Positions 10,024-18,889 of a stretch of 64,000 bases of DNA are shown here, in pieces. The position numbers were made by a program, and so were the translations under genes. How positions within the stretch are numbered: the stretch's first letter is position 1; each line of letters begins with the position of its first letter. Source of the stretch: Bacteroidia bacterium (GTDB taxonomy: Bacteria; Bacteroidota; Bacteroidia; Flavobacteriales_D; Sanyastnellaceae); the NCBI GenBank assembly GCA_030427925.1, contig JAUICJ010000012.1, positions 1-64,000 on the forward strand, written 5' to 3'. Below the pieces are notes generated by a model. That model worked only from the letters and a program-made list of their open reading frames with translations, made no database searches and was not told where the DNA came from.

Positions 10024-11861
10024 CAGCTCTTCTTGCGCTTGCGTTTCTTGGAAGAAGGGGCTTCCTCGACTTCTACACGGGGGTACACATCGTTCGCACC
10101 ACCGACGTCGGCCACCCAACCGTCCGGATCCAACTGAACGCTCGCCACCCTCCGCTCATCGCGCTGGGTGAATTCGTAACGGGGATCGACCCACGGCCAA
10201 TCCTCAAGCAACGCTGCCCCCTCCGGCACCACTGCTCCGCGCATCATGCGCAACGGGATGAAAAACCGTTCTGTCGTGCCGTCCTCAAACCGCACTTCCA
10301 CCGTGGTGGGCATCGGCATGCCCCCGAGCTTTTGCAACCGAATGGTGTACGCCCCGTCTTGTTGGTCAACGGATTCAACGGCATAGTCCACTTGGTGCGT
10401 GGAATAAACGAAATACTGAAAGTACCAATCCAACTCAATCCCCGAAGCGCGTTCCATGCAGCGCATCAAGTCGATGGGGCCGGGGTGCTTGAAGGCAAAT
10501 TGACGGTAGTAATCCTTCAACCCCGCATCCAAGGCCTCTTGTCCGATGACCGCTCGCAGTTGGGCGATCAAGACTTCGCCCTTCGAATAGGCGGCGACGC
10601 CGTATCCGCGGTTGGTGGTGTAGTGGTCGGCGTGCGTGGACAGCGGCTCCTCGTTTCCGCTCAGGGCCTGTCGGATGTAGCCCGCATAGGCGTATCGGAA
10701 CGGGTCATTCGACTCGGGGCCCGCGAACAAGTGCTGCATGCACAGCGACGACGCGTACGAAGTCATGCCTTCGTCCATGAACTCGTACAGGCTTTCGTTC
10801 GTAGCGAGCACCGCTTGAAACCACGAGTGCGCCATTTCATGCACCGTCACACCGACGAGGCTGCGCAGCGAGCGATTTCCCGTGATGAGCGTCGCCATGG
10901 GGTACTCCATGCCGCCATCTCCGCCTTGAATGATGCTGTACTGCGGGTAGGGGTAGGGGCCGATCAATTCGTTGAAGAAGGCCATTGCACGCGCCGCATA
11001 TTCCGGCAGTGCGCCCCACGCGGAATCCAATTCGGGGCTGATTTGGTGATAGCAATTCAGCTGCACCTTTCCGGCTTGCGCGGTTTCCAGGACAAAATCC
11101 GGATCAGCCGCCCACGCGAAATCCAATACGTTCTCCGCCTTGAACTGCCACAGGCCCTTGTCCGTTGCGCTGGCGTCTCGCAGCACTCCTGTGCCTCCGA
11201 TGACGTAGCCTGCGGGCGCGTTGATGGTCACATCGTAGTTGCCAAAAATCCCATGAAATTCCCGCCCCACATAGGGGTCCGTGTGCCAACCCCAATGGTC
11301 GTACTGGCACAATTTGGGGTACCACTGGGTCATGGAGTATTCCACGCCCTCGGAATTCATCCAACCGGACCGGCGGATCTGGCGGGGCACGATGGCCTGC
11401 CAGTCCAGCTCAAGCTGCACCGTAGCCCCGGGTTCCACAGAATCGTCGAGGAAGGCCGTGAGCAGCGTTCCGTCGTGTTCGATGGTCACCGGCTTCCCAT
11501 CCACCGTCAACCGCGAGACTTCCGATGAACCCCATTCGTCTTCGGGCAACTCAAAAATGCGCGAGCCCACCCTGCGATCGGGATCGGCGATGTTTCGGCT
11601 CCGAACATCCATCATGCTTCCTGGCCGAAACGCATTGAAGAACAGGTGGAAATGCAACCGGTCGAGGGCGTCAGGGCTGTTGTTGGTGAAGGCGATGACC
11701 GTGTGTCCGGTCAGGCCGTGCTTCGCCGTATCGAGCTGAACGTCCATCGTATAGTCCGCACGCTGCTGCCAACCCGGGTATTGCGCGTTGGCGGAGTTGA
11801 GTCCCACAAGAGCGACCCAACATGCGGCCACCAAGGTGGCTTTTTTCACTTGTTCCAACAT
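10023..11861 (-). CDS. M1 family metallopeptidase, exported
   Basis: A 612-residue gluzincin with a signal peptide (residues 1-27, ending SANAQ). The exopeptidase-like motif GGMEYP is at 316-321, the zinc ligands in HEMAH at 341-345 and the third-ligand Glu in FMDEGM at about 364. It belongs to the bacterial M1 group lacking the LTA4H C-terminal domain; the tail is lysine/arginine rich (KKRKRKK). The start was chosen at the ATG that gives a signal peptide, because the longer frame runs through the upstream gene. It is the fourth gene of a leftward cluster (TPR, ribH, glycosyltransferase, this, bioY). Likely role is periplasmic or surface peptide degradation. Confidence 0.9.
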   Translation of the reverse strand: MLEQVKKATLVAACWVALVGLNSANAQYPGWQQRADYTMDVQLDTAKHGLTGHTVIAFTNNSPDALDRLHFHLFFNAFRPGSMMDVRSRNIADPDRRVGSRIFELPEDEWGSSEVSRLTVDGKPVTIEHDGTLLTAFLDDSVEPGATVQLELDWQAIVPRQIRRSGWMNSEGVEYSMTQWYPKLCQYDHWGWHTDPYVGREFHGIFGNYDVTINAPAGYVIGGTGVLRDASATDKGLWQFKAENVLDFAWAADPDFVLETAQAGKVQLNCYHQISPELDSAWGALPEYAARAMAFFNELIGPYPYPQYSIIQGGDGGMEYPMATLITGNRSLRSLVGVTVHEMAHSWFQAVLATNESLYEFMDEGMTSYASSLCMQHLFAGPESNDPFRYAYAGYIRQALSGNEEPLSTHADHYTTNRGYGVAAYSKGEVLIAQLRAVIGQEALDAGLKDYYRQFAFKHPGPIDLMRCMERASGIELDWYFQYFVYSTHQVDYAVESVDQQDGAYTIRLQKLGGMPMPTTVEVRFEDGTTERFFIPLRMMRGAVVPEGAALLEDWPWVDPRYEFTQRDERRVASVQLDPDGWVADVGGANDVYPRVEVEEAPSSKKRKRKKS

Positions 11862-11875
11862 GCGCGCAAGATACC

Positions 11876-13441
11876 TCAAAGGTCTTGACCGCAGCAGGCA
11901 TCTTCTTCCACGGAATAAATGACCACGCGCTCCGCCCGGTTGATGGGATTGAGCCAAGCCAACAGGCGATCGAACCGCCCGGGAGCTACGTTGGCCACAA
12001 AGCGCAGGTTGGGCCACTCGGCCTTGAACGCTTGGACCGCTTCACCGAGGTGGGCATTCCCGTAAAACAGGAGGTAGTTCGGAAAGGGCCGCTCAGGTGC
12101 CAGCTTGCACAGCGTGTTGCGCTCGCCCGCGGGGTCGCTTTCGTGGTCGAAGGTGTAGTACGGCACCCATTGCCCTGCATAGAAGCGAGGGGGCAACGTG
12201 CCGCCGTCGACCTGGACGATGGCGAAATTCCGCAAGTCGCCGCGTTGGTAGAGGAGGTCCATGGCTTCGACGCGGCTTTTTTTGGCGTAGACAAAACTGA
12301 GGCCGATTGCGCAGACCAAATTGAAGCCCACCGTCCAGCCCACTAAGCCGCGCATCGCCTTCGGCCGCTCCTTCCACCAGGCACTGCGCTCCATCCATGC
12401 CGCCCATCCTGCGCTCCCCAGTACGGCTAAGAAGGGCATCACCGGCAAGATGAACCGCTCCTGCTTGTTGCTGTACGCGCTGTGGAACACGAAGAACGCC
12501 AGTGTCCCCCAAAGCAGCCAACGCCAATGTTCGAATTTCACACGCCGAACGAACATGCCCCAAACCAACGCAATTCCCACGGGCGGTGTGGCCAACCCCA
12601 ACACCGTCCACATGTATTGATGCCACGGGCCTTGAGGATAGTTCATGGCGTGCGTGGTGTTGTACCCGAAGTAGGCCCGCAACTGCACGAACGGCTCGCC
12701 CCAAACAAACACATCGGAGATTTGAGTTAAGCTGAAAACCACCAACGAGCTAATAGCCAATATGGAAGGTTGCTTCAGTTGAATCTTTTTATGCTCGCCT
12801 GATGGCCACAACAAGGCCAATCCCCAACCCACTCCAAACAGCCCACATTGGTACCGGATTCCCGTTGCCAGCCCCAGGCCAATTCCCGCGAGGACGATCT
12901 GCTTCACCGTCCATTCCGAACGAGGGGTGCGAACCAGCTGCCATGCGCTGAACAGCAAGGGCGGGATGCAAACCAATTCCACGAGTTGGTGCACGCTCAA
13001 CAGCGGCATCCAGCCCCATATGGCCACCAAGCCGCCTGCCCACCACGCAATGTTTCGACCACTCAGGGCTGCTGCGATGCGGTAGGTGAACACGATGATG
13101 AGCAAGCTGTACAAGCCATGCAACAGCCGGAGCGCAAAGGCGAGGTGCTTGGGCGCGGTAAGCCCCGCGGCCTTCAGCGCAGTAAGGGTCACGAACTGCG
13201 TACCGACATAAAAGAAGTTCGCGGGATGAGGCTGGGGTTCGAGTCCGCGCTCGATTTGGTTCCATGGCAACCACAGGTTGTAATCCGCTCCATCGGTCCA
13301 TGAGGCCGCAGCTTCCACCACCAAAAAGTGGTCGTCGTGCATCAAGTACCCCGGCGAACCCCAAGCCGCAAGCAACCGAAGGGCAGCCCCTACCAGGAGC
13401 AAGCGAGTCAACGGTGCCATGCGACTCCAGCCTTCGCTCAT
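11876..13441 (-). CDS. Polytopic GT-C type glycosyltransferase (GT22/Alg9-like)
   Basis: A 521-residue integral membrane protein with about ten hydrophobic helices. The first luminal loop carries acidic residues (YLMHDDHFLVVEAAASW) at the place where GT-C enzymes hold their catalytic Asp, and a WLPWNQIERG segment follows. This architecture fits polyprenyl-phosphate-sugar dependent transferases such as Alg9/PIG-B-like GT22 or GT39 families; the exact donor and acceptor cannot be read from the sequence. The start at 13441 overlaps the ribH stop by ATGA. It contains DxD-poor, tryptophan-rich loops. Probably modifies surface glycans or glycoproteins (inference). Confidence 0.68.
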   Translation of the reverse strand: MSEGWSRMAPLTRLLLVGAALRLLAAWGSPGYLMHDDHFLVVEAAASWTDGADYNLWLPWNQIERGLEPQPHPANFFYVGTQFVTLTALKAAGLTAPKHLAFALRLLHGLYSLLIIVFTYRIAAALSGRNIAWWAGGLVAIWGWMPLLSVHQLVELVCIPPLLFSAWQLVRTPRSEWTVKQIVLAGIGLGLATGIRYQCGLFGVGWGLALLWPSGEHKKIQLKQPSILAISSLVVFSLTQISDVFVWGEPFVQLRAYFGYNTTHAMNYPQGPWHQYMWTVLGLATPPVGIALVWGMFVRRVKFEHWRWLLWGTLAFFVFHSAYSNKQERFILPVMPFLAVLGSAGWAAWMERSAWWKERPKAMRGLVGWTVGFNLVCAIGLSFVYAKKSRVEAMDLLYQRGDLRNFAIVQVDGGTLPPRFYAGQWVPYYTFDHESDPAGERNTLCKLAPERPFPNYLLFYGNAHLGEAVQAFKAEWPNLRFVANVAPGRFDRLLAWLNPINRAERVVIYSVEEDACCGQDL

Positions 13442-13938
13442 GCGGTTTGCAATGCTTGTTGCAGCGCAATCATTTCCAAGCACGCGACCGCGCACTCGAC
13501 GCCTTTGTTGCCGTGCTCCCCACCGCTGCGGGCAATGCTTTGTGCCTTGTTTTCATCAGTCAAGACGCAGAACATCACGGGTTTCTTGTGGTCCAACGCC
13601 ACGCGCTGGATGCCATCCGCTGCTCCGGCACAAACGTAATCGAAGTGCGCCGTCTCCCCGCGGATCACGTTGCCGATGCACACGACCCCGTCGAGTTCCG
13701 GGTGGGCATCCAACAGGGACGCCGCCCCCAACGGCAGCTCGAAGGCCCCAGGGACCTCAACGATTCGCTGAGAGGCCTCGGGAATGCCCGCCGCACGAAA
13801 GACCTCCAACGCCCCGTCTCGCAAGGCGAAGGTGATGTCGGGGTTCCAGCGCGAAACAACAATGCCCACTCGGAAGTGGGCACTGTTCGGGAGGTTCCCG
13901 AGATCGTATGCGCTGAGGTTTTTACCTGCCGTCGCCAT
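13438..13938 (-). CDS. ribH: 6,7-dimethyl-8-ribityllumazine synthase
   Basis: Penultimate enzyme of riboflavin synthesis, condensing 5-amino-6-ribitylamino-uracil with dihydroxybutanone phosphate. The 166-residue protein shows the family motifs: SRWNPDIT near the N-terminus, VPGAFELPLGA, GNVIRGETAHFDYVC containing the catalytic His, and GEHGNKGVE near the C-terminus. Cytoplasmic, normally an icosahedral assembly. It lies 3 nt after the TPR gene, and its stop overlaps the glycosyltransferase start by ATGA. In Bacteroidota the TPR-ribH order beside divergent recF recurs often, so the arrangement is typical. Confidence 0.97.
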   Translation of the reverse strand: MATAGKNLSAYDLGNLPNSAHFRVGIVVSRWNPDITFALRDGALEVFRAAGIPEASQRIVEVPGAFELPLGAASLLDAHPELDGVVCIGNVIRGETAHFDYVCAGAADGIQRVALDHKKPVMFCVLTDENKAQSIARSGGEHGNKGVECAVACLEMIALQQALQTA

Positions 13939-13941
13939 GGG

Positions 13942-14634
13942 TCAACCCACGAGGGAGGCGTGCAACACCTGGGCCGTGCTGAATTGCTGGCTGCTCGGGT
14001 AGTCGGAAACGATTTCTTCCAACAAATTGGCCGCTTCCTTCGTGTTGCCCAATTCCATGTGCGCCAGAGCCGCCTTGTACAGGAACATGGGCGCGAGCAC
14101 GTCGCCCGCACTTCCCGACGCTCCAGCGGATGCCGCCGACAAGAAGGCCCGTGCGGCCGACTCGTAGTCACCAAGCTCAACGTGGCAATCGCCAATTCCG
14201 CCTTGTGCCAACACCGACACCACGCCGTCGCCCAGGCCCGTGGCCTGCTCGAACCGCTCAATGGCATCTGCGTATTCCCCCATGTCGCGGTGGTAGACGC
14301 CCAATTCGTAGTTCGCGCGTTCGCCCGCAGCTTGAGCAGCGTACTTTTCTGCAACGCCGTCCAAGCCAAGCGAGATGCCATCGCCGTAAGCCGCGAGGCT
14401 CAATGAGTCGGCTGCGAAGTAGGATTCAGCCCGCCAAGCCTCCGTCTCCGCCTCTTCAATGGCTGGACGGACCACGAACGACTGGTAGGCCAATACGCCC
14501 AAGACCACGACCACAACGCCGCCGATTCCATAGGTGAGGGATTTTTGGTTGCGGTCGATGAAGTGCTCCGTCTTCGAGTAAACTTCTTGTACGTCGACCA
14601 GCAGATCGTCGTCGATGGGGTTGTTCTTCGCCAT
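13942..14634 (-). CDS. Membrane-anchored TPR repeat protein
   Basis: A 230-residue protein with a cytoplasmic N-terminal tail, one transmembrane helix (about 33-55, glycine/valine rich) and a periplasmic segment of tetratricopeptide-type helices (for example YHRDMGEYADAIERFEQAT and AALAHMELGNTKEAANLLEEIV). Topology and size recall YfgM-like proteins that contact the Sec translocon or envelope chaperones, but the similarity seen here is only architectural. First gene of the leftward cluster, divergent from recF. Substrate unknown. Confidence 0.82.
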   Translation of the reverse strand: MAKNNPIDDDLLVDVQEVYSKTEHFIDRNQKSLTYGIGGVVVVVLGVLAYQSFVVRPAIEEAETEAWRAESYFAADSLSLAAYGDGISLGLDGVAEKYAAQAAGERANYELGVYHRDMGEYADAIERFEQATGLGDGVVSVLAQGGIGDCHVELGDYESAARAFLSAASAGASGSAGDVLAPMFLYKAALAHMELGNTKEAANLLEEIVSDYPSSQQFSTAQVLHASLVG

Positions 14635-14730
14635 GATTGCGCTTTCTGAATTCGATTTAGTTCCACTTCAACGGAAAAACTTGTCAAAGGTTTCCGCGGA
14701 GTTGGCGGCAAAATTAAGGAAATTCGCATC

Positions 14731-15873
14731 ATGCAACTCACCGCATTGCAATTGCTGCACTTTAAAAATTGGCCGGAAGCGGATTTGGCCTTCTGTTCGG
14801 GGGTCAATTGCCTGCTGGGGGACAACGGCAGCGGGAAGACCAACGTGCTGGATGCCGTGCATTATTTGTGCTTGACCAAGAGTTACTTCAATCCCATCGA
14901 CCAATACAACATCGCGCACGGAGCGGAACACATGCTCGTGAGTGGCACGTTCGAGCGGCGCGGGGAAGTGGAGGTGGTGGCGTGTGGAGTCCAGCGGGGG
15001 GTGAAGAAAACGATGCGCCGAAACGACAAGGCGTACGACCGGTTGTCGGATCACATCGGCCGCTTTCCTGCCGTGATGATTGCGCCCGACGACGCCTCGA
15101 TCATTCACGAAGGCAGCGATGCACGACGCAAGTGGATGGATTCGGTGGTGTGCCAGCTGGACCGCCCGTATTTGCAGCAGTTGGTCGACTACAACAAGGC
15201 CCTGACGCAGCGGAATAATCTGCTCCGGTATTTTGCGGAAAATCGGGTTTGGGATGCGGCGATGCTGGAGCCGTGGACAGAACAAATGGTTCCCACGGCG
15301 CGCGCCATCCGCGCCCGACGTGCGGCGTTCGTCGCGGCGTTCAATCCCATGTTCGAGCGCGTGTACGCGGAGCTTTCGGGACGCAAAGAGCAAGCCCGTG
15401 TGGTGTACAAGACCCACGTGCCGGATGAGGACGAGGCCGCGCGTGCGATGTGGCGAGGGGCGGAGGCGGATGATCGGCGGTTGCGGCGGACCACGGTCGG
15501 CGTGCACAAAGACGATTTGGTCTTCGAACTCGATGGGCATCCGCTCAAGCGCATGGGCTCGCAAGGCCAACAAAAATCCTTCCTCATCGCCCTGCGCCTC
15601 GCCCAACTCGCGTTCATGGAGGCAGCGACCGGGGTGAAGCCCATCTTGCTGCTCGATGACATCTTCGATAAAATCGACGACAAGCGGGTGGCGGCGCTGA
15701 TGGACCTGGTCACGCGGGATGAGGTCGGGCAGGTCTTCATTACGGACACGAGCTTGGGGCGGATTCCCGATTTGTTTCGTGAAGCGGGGTCGGATGTGCG
15801 GGTGTTTGAGGTGGTGAGTGGGGCGGCGGAGCGGGTGGATTTGGCCCAACCAACCGGTCTGGAAAATCCCTAA
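14731..15873 (+). CDS. recF: DNA replication and repair protein RecF
   Basis: ABC-type ATPase that loads RecA at gaps with RecO and RecR. The 380-residue protein has Walker A GDNGSGKT at 30-37, the signature region GSQGQQKSFLIALRLAQ and Walker B ILLLDDIFDKIDDKR followed by the D-loop. A box-like GAAATTCG sits 4 nt upstream of the ATG. It is divergent from the TPR-ribH cluster and followed after 9 nt by a DUF721/DciA-like gene, the usual neighbour of recF in this phylum. Confidence 0.97.
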   Translation: MQLTALQLLHFKNWPEADLAFCSGVNCLLGDNGSGKTNVLDAVHYLCLTKSYFNPIDQYNIAHGAEHMLVSGTFERRGEVEVVACGVQRGVKKTMRRNDKAYDRLSDHIGRFPAVMIAPDDASIIHEGSDARRKWMDSVVCQLDRPYLQQLVDYNKALTQRNNLLRYFAENRVWDAAMLEPWTEQMVPTARAIRARRAAFVAAFNPMFERVYAELSGRKEQARVVYKTHVPDEDEAARAMWRGAEADDRRLRRTTVGVHKDDLVFELDGHPLKRMGSQGQQKSFLIALRLAQLAFMEAATGVKPILLLDDIFDKIDDKRVAALMDLVTRDEVGQVFITDTSLGRIPDLFREAGSDVRVFEVVSGAAERVDLAQPTGLENP

Positions 15874-15878
15874 CTTCT
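15871..15878 (+). promoter_or_regulatory. Promoter-like TAACTTCT box overlapping recF stop
   Basis: Ends 4 nt before the ATG of the DUF721 gene, the same spacing as several TAnnTTTG boxes in this window. The match to consensus is imperfect, so this is weak. Confidence 0.25.
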
Positions 15879-15882
15879 GCCC

Positions 15883-16188
15883 ATGGCCCGCTACCAACGG
15901 AAAGACGACCCCACTTCGCTCGGAGAAGCCATCAAGGCCTACATCCGGGTGCACAACATGCAAGGCAAACTCGACGCCGTGGACGTGACGAAGGCGTGGG
16001 AAGAAACCGGCGGGCCCGCGGTCGTGAAGATCACGCGTTCGATGCACCTGGCGAGCGAAGGCCGGTTCTTTGTGACCTTGGACAGCGGGCCGTTTAAAGA
16101 GCACCTGGCGCTGCGCAAGACGGAAATCGTGACGGAACTCAACGCCTATGTTGGGCGGCGCGTGGTCCGCGAGCTCATCATTCGCTGA
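15883..16188 (+). CDS. DUF721/DciA-like protein
   Basis: A 101-residue protein of the DUF721 (DciA) family. It begins with a basic stretch (MARYQRKDDPTSLGEAIKAY) and carries the family core VTKAWEETGGPAVVKITRSM, then DSGPFKEHLALRKTEIVTELN. DciA proteins help the replicative helicase DnaB in bacteria lacking DnaC; whether this short Bacteroidota form does so is inferred from family and from its position right after recF. Confidence 0.85.
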   Translation: MARYQRKDDPTSLGEAIKAYIRVHNMQGKLDAVDVTKAWEETGGPAVVKITRSMHLASEGRFFVTLDSGPFKEHLALRKTEIVTELNAYVGRRVVRELIIR

Positions 16189-16220
16189 GGCCGATTCTGT
16201 CGTAAATTGGGGACTTCTGC

Positions 16221-18254
16221 ATGAAACGAACTCAATTCCTCTTCTTGGTGGTCGCGGGAAGCTTGGCTTGGTCCGCTTGGTCGCATCGGCCTGAAGCCAT
16301 TCATGACGCAGGCAATCCGTACCACAGCGCAGTGTTCCGCACGGCGTATGGAGGGCTGCCCGATACATCCAATGCCCTGTTCACGGGATCGGGCAAATGC
16401 GCAGGCTGCCACGGCACCGATGCGAACCACTACGCGAGCATTGCAGGCCAATCCTTTCCGGCCGTGCCGATGCCCGACGGATGGGACGTGAACGTGACCG
16501 ATGATTGGCGCAGCAGCCTGATGGCGAACTCGGCGAAGGACCCATTTTGGCGGGCGAAAGTGGAGCAGGAAGTGGCCCTCAATCCCGGGCATCAGCTCGA
16601 GTTGGAGGACAAATGCACCGCTTGCCACGCGCCGCTGGGCAACTTCGCGGCAGAACACGAAGGGCAGGAGTTTTACAGCATGGCGGAATTGCTGCTCGAT
16701 TCGTTGGCGCTCGACGGCGTGTCGTGCAACGCGTGCCACCAGCAAGCTCCAGCGGGCATCGGCACCCGGTTCAGTGGGGAGCTGACCTTCGTGGAGGACA
16801 CCCTTTACGGGCCGTACGGAGGGGGGAAGGACGAACCGCTCATCTACAATTTGCCCATGAACACCTATGTGGGCTACGAGCCGGTGTACGGAGCGCACAT
16901 GTTGCAAAGCGAATCGTGTGCGGCGTGCCATACGCTCATCACGGAAACCGCGGACCTCGAAGGCAACTACACTGGAGGCGAATTTGTGGAACAAAGCACC
17001 TACCACGAATGGGTCAACAGCCGGTACGCTCCGCAGGTTTGGGAAGGCGAAATGAACGATTTGCAGCAAGAATGCCAAGGGTGCCACATGCCGCAAATCG
17101 ATGAGCCCGTCATCATTTCAAGCGGATATGCCTTTCTCGAGCCGCGCACCCCGTACGGCCTGCACTACTTCGTAGGGGCCAATGCGGCCATGTTGAGGTT
17201 GCTGCGCGATCACGTGGATGAATTGGGGTTGACCGCAACCGAGGCCCAATTTGATTCGACGACGCAACGCACGTTGGATTTGCTGCAACAGCACACGGTC
17301 GAACTGACCGCCAGCGCGACCTACAACGGCCAGGGTTCCGCCGAAGTGGTCGTCGACGTCGTGAACAAGGCGGGACACAAGTTCCCTTCGGGCTATCCGG
17401 CCCGCCGGGCGTGGTTGGAGGTGGAGCTTCGCCACCCGGAGACGAATGAGGTGCTTTGGGCCAGCGGCGAACGGACGGCGGACGGGTTGGAGATTGCTGG
17501 AGTGGACGAGGCCGGTTTAACTTCTTGGGAGCCGCACCTCGATGTGGTGACCTCCGAGGACGAAGTGCAGATCTACGAAATGGTCATCGCCGACGTGACG
17601 GGCTCGCCCACCAATGTGCTCGAACGCGCCGATACCAAATTGAAAGACAACCGACTCGTTCCCCTCGGCTTCAGCATGGAGCACGCAGTTTACGACACGA
17701 CGACGCTAGCAGGCGCCGAGGTCATGGAGGACGCGTTGAATGGCAACTTCAACCGCGATGCGTCCGGAGCAACGGGCACGGGGGCAGACCGCGTGACGTA
17801 CTTGGCGGATTTGGGGGGCGTCTACACCGGGGCCGCAGCGCCTGTGGTGCATGTGCGGATGTGGTACCAGAGCATGCCGCCGCGTTGGGTGAACCCGATG
17901 TTCGAGGTGGAAGGGGAGGCGATTGACTGGTTCGAAGGGGTGTTCCTGGATTACGCCCATCCGGATTTGGTCGCGGAAGTGACGCCGGAGGTGGCGGTGG
18001 TTGGGGTGGCGGAGTTGACGCAGCAGGCGGGACGCATTTGGCCCGTTCCATCTGTGGATGGCCAAATCACCATCGCCTCCCCATTCCCGGCCGGAGCGGT
18101 ATACGAAGTGTTCGACGCCTTGGGACAACGGGTCGATGCGGGGGCCACCCCTGCTGCCCAGTTCGAGCTGCGGTTGCCCGCGACGAAGCAGGTCTACACG
18201 GTGGTGATCCACTACCAAGGCCAGCGCTGGTCAGGCCGCGCCATCCGGGGTTAA
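16221..18254 (+). CDS. Pentaheme c-type cytochrome with T9SS type A C-terminus
   Basis: A 677-residue exported protein. After an N-terminal hydrophobic signal it carries five CxxCH heme sites at about residues 60 (CAGCH), 132 (CTACH), 169 (CNACH), 233 (CAACH) and 285 (CQGCH), resembling cytochrome c554-type multiheme modules. A beta-rich middle region (AGHKFPSGYPARRAWLEVEL, often seen after such modules) follows. The last ~75 residues, from IWPVPSVDGQITI with a YEVFDALGQRV motif, are a typical T9SS type A sorting domain. The protein is therefore probably delivered to the cell surface, consistent with extracellular electron transfer or a surface redox enzyme (inference). Its stop shares a palindromic TTAA with convergent rimM. 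Confidence 0.9.
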   Translation: MKRTQFLFLVVAGSLAWSAWSHRPEAIHDAGNPYHSAVFRTAYGGLPDTSNALFTGSGKCAGCHGTDANHYASIAGQSFPAVPMPDGWDVNVTDDWRSSLMANSAKDPFWRAKVEQEVALNPGHQLELEDKCTACHAPLGNFAAEHEGQEFYSMAELLLDSLALDGVSCNACHQQAPAGIGTRFSGELTFVEDTLYGPYGGGKDEPLIYNLPMNTYVGYEPVYGAHMLQSESCAACHTLITETADLEGNYTGGEFVEQSTYHEWVNSRYAPQVWEGEMNDLQQECQGCHMPQIDEPVIISSGYAFLEPRTPYGLHYFVGANAAMLRLLRDHVDELGLTATEAQFDSTTQRTLDLLQQHTVELTASATYNGQGSAEVVVDVVNKAGHKFPSGYPARRAWLEVELRHPETNEVLWASGERTADGLEIAGVDEAGLTSWEPHLDVVTSEDEVQIYEMVIADVTGSPTNVLERADTKLKDNRLVPLGFSMEHAVYDTTTLAGAEVMEDALNGNFNRDASGATGTGADRVTYLADLGGVYTGAAAPVVHVRMWYQSMPPRWVNPMFEVEGEAIDWFEGVFLDYAHPDLVAEVTPEVAVVGVAELTQQAGRIWPVPSVDGQITIASPFPAGAVYEVFDALGQRVDAGATPAAQFELRLPATKQVYTVVIHYQGQRWSGRAIRG

Positions 18255-18805
18255 TCCGCGTCGTCGGATGGGCCCGCCGGTTCGAGGTACACGTCCAGCA
18301 AGCCTTCGGGCAACTCCAAGCTGAGTCGTTGGGCTTTGCGGTCCACGTGGACTTGGAGGTGGTCGGGCAACGGGATGAGCACGACTTGTCCGTTGAGCTG
18401 GGTTTCCAACAAGGGGTAGGGGCCGTGTTCGACGACGCGTTGGATTTGGCCTGCAGAACGGGAAGAGGCCAAATCCCACACTTCCCACCCCGGCACTTCA
18501 TGGAAGTAGAAATGAGCGTCGTCGAGCTCGGGCAATGCACTGAGCGGCAAATAGAGGTCCGCACCTGCCAAAGCGAGCGCAGCGGCTTCGTCCGCCACGC
18601 CTTCTAACCGCGCTACGAAGCGATCCTGGTGGGGGCGCATGCTTTCAATGAAGAACGGGACAAGCCCTTCGGCAGTGGCGACGAAAAACCCATCGATTTG
18701 GGCGTATTGATCCGGTTCGTCCACATCGAACCACACCACGACTTCGCCCTTGTAACTGTGGGGCTTCGTGATTTTCCCCAATTGGAAACAATCTTCAATC
18801 TGCAT
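18251..18805 (-). CDS. rimM: Ribosome maturation factor RimM
   Basis: Assembly factor for the 30S subunit head that binds S19. The 184-residue protein has the N-terminal RimM barrel (CFQLGKITKPHSYKGEVVVWFD) and a C-terminal PRC barrel (FHEVPGWEVWD, then LLETQLNGQVVLIPLPDHL). It lies downstream of rpsP in the usual ribosomal order, but an attenuator-like hairpin separates them and a TAnnTTTG box ends 4 nt before its ATG, so it probably also has its own promoter. The TAA stop is read from the same TTAA used by the cytochrome gene on the other strand. Confidence 0.96.
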   Translation of the reverse strand: MQIEDCFQLGKITKPHSYKGEVVVWFDVDEPDQYAQIDGFFVATAEGLVPFFIESMRPHQDRFVARLEGVADEAAALALAGADLYLPLSALPELDDAHFYFHEVPGWEVWDLASSRSAGQIQRVVEHGPYPLLETQLNGQVVLIPLPDHLQVHVDRKAQRLSLELPEGLLDVYLEPAGPSDDAD

Positions 18806-18809
18806 GGTG

Positions 18810-18817
18810 CAAACTTA
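18810..18817 (-). promoter_or_regulatory. -7 box TAAGTTTG immediately before rimM
   Basis: Exact TAnnTTTG match on the minus strand, 4 nt before the ATG at 18805. The geometry suggests a transcript starting at or near the start codon. Confidence 0.55.
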
Positions 18818-18832
18818 CCGGTTTAGCGAATG

Positions 18833-18863
18833 AAAAAGCCCTGTCGGCGGACCGACAGGGCTT
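18833..18863 (-). terminator. Rho-independent terminator after rpsP
   Basis: Reading the minus strand: AAGCCCTGTCGG, a 4-nt loop, CCGACAGGGCTT, then a T-run. Twelve perfect pairs. It lies between rpsP and rimM and may be partial, allowing read-through. Confidence 0.88.
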
Positions 18864-18889
18864 GTAAGGTTCGTTTTCAAACGGAGGGA

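Noticed and set aside
14668-16368. 566-codon minus-strand open frame
   Set aside because: Antisense of recF and the DUF721 gene, both clearly identified on the plus strand.
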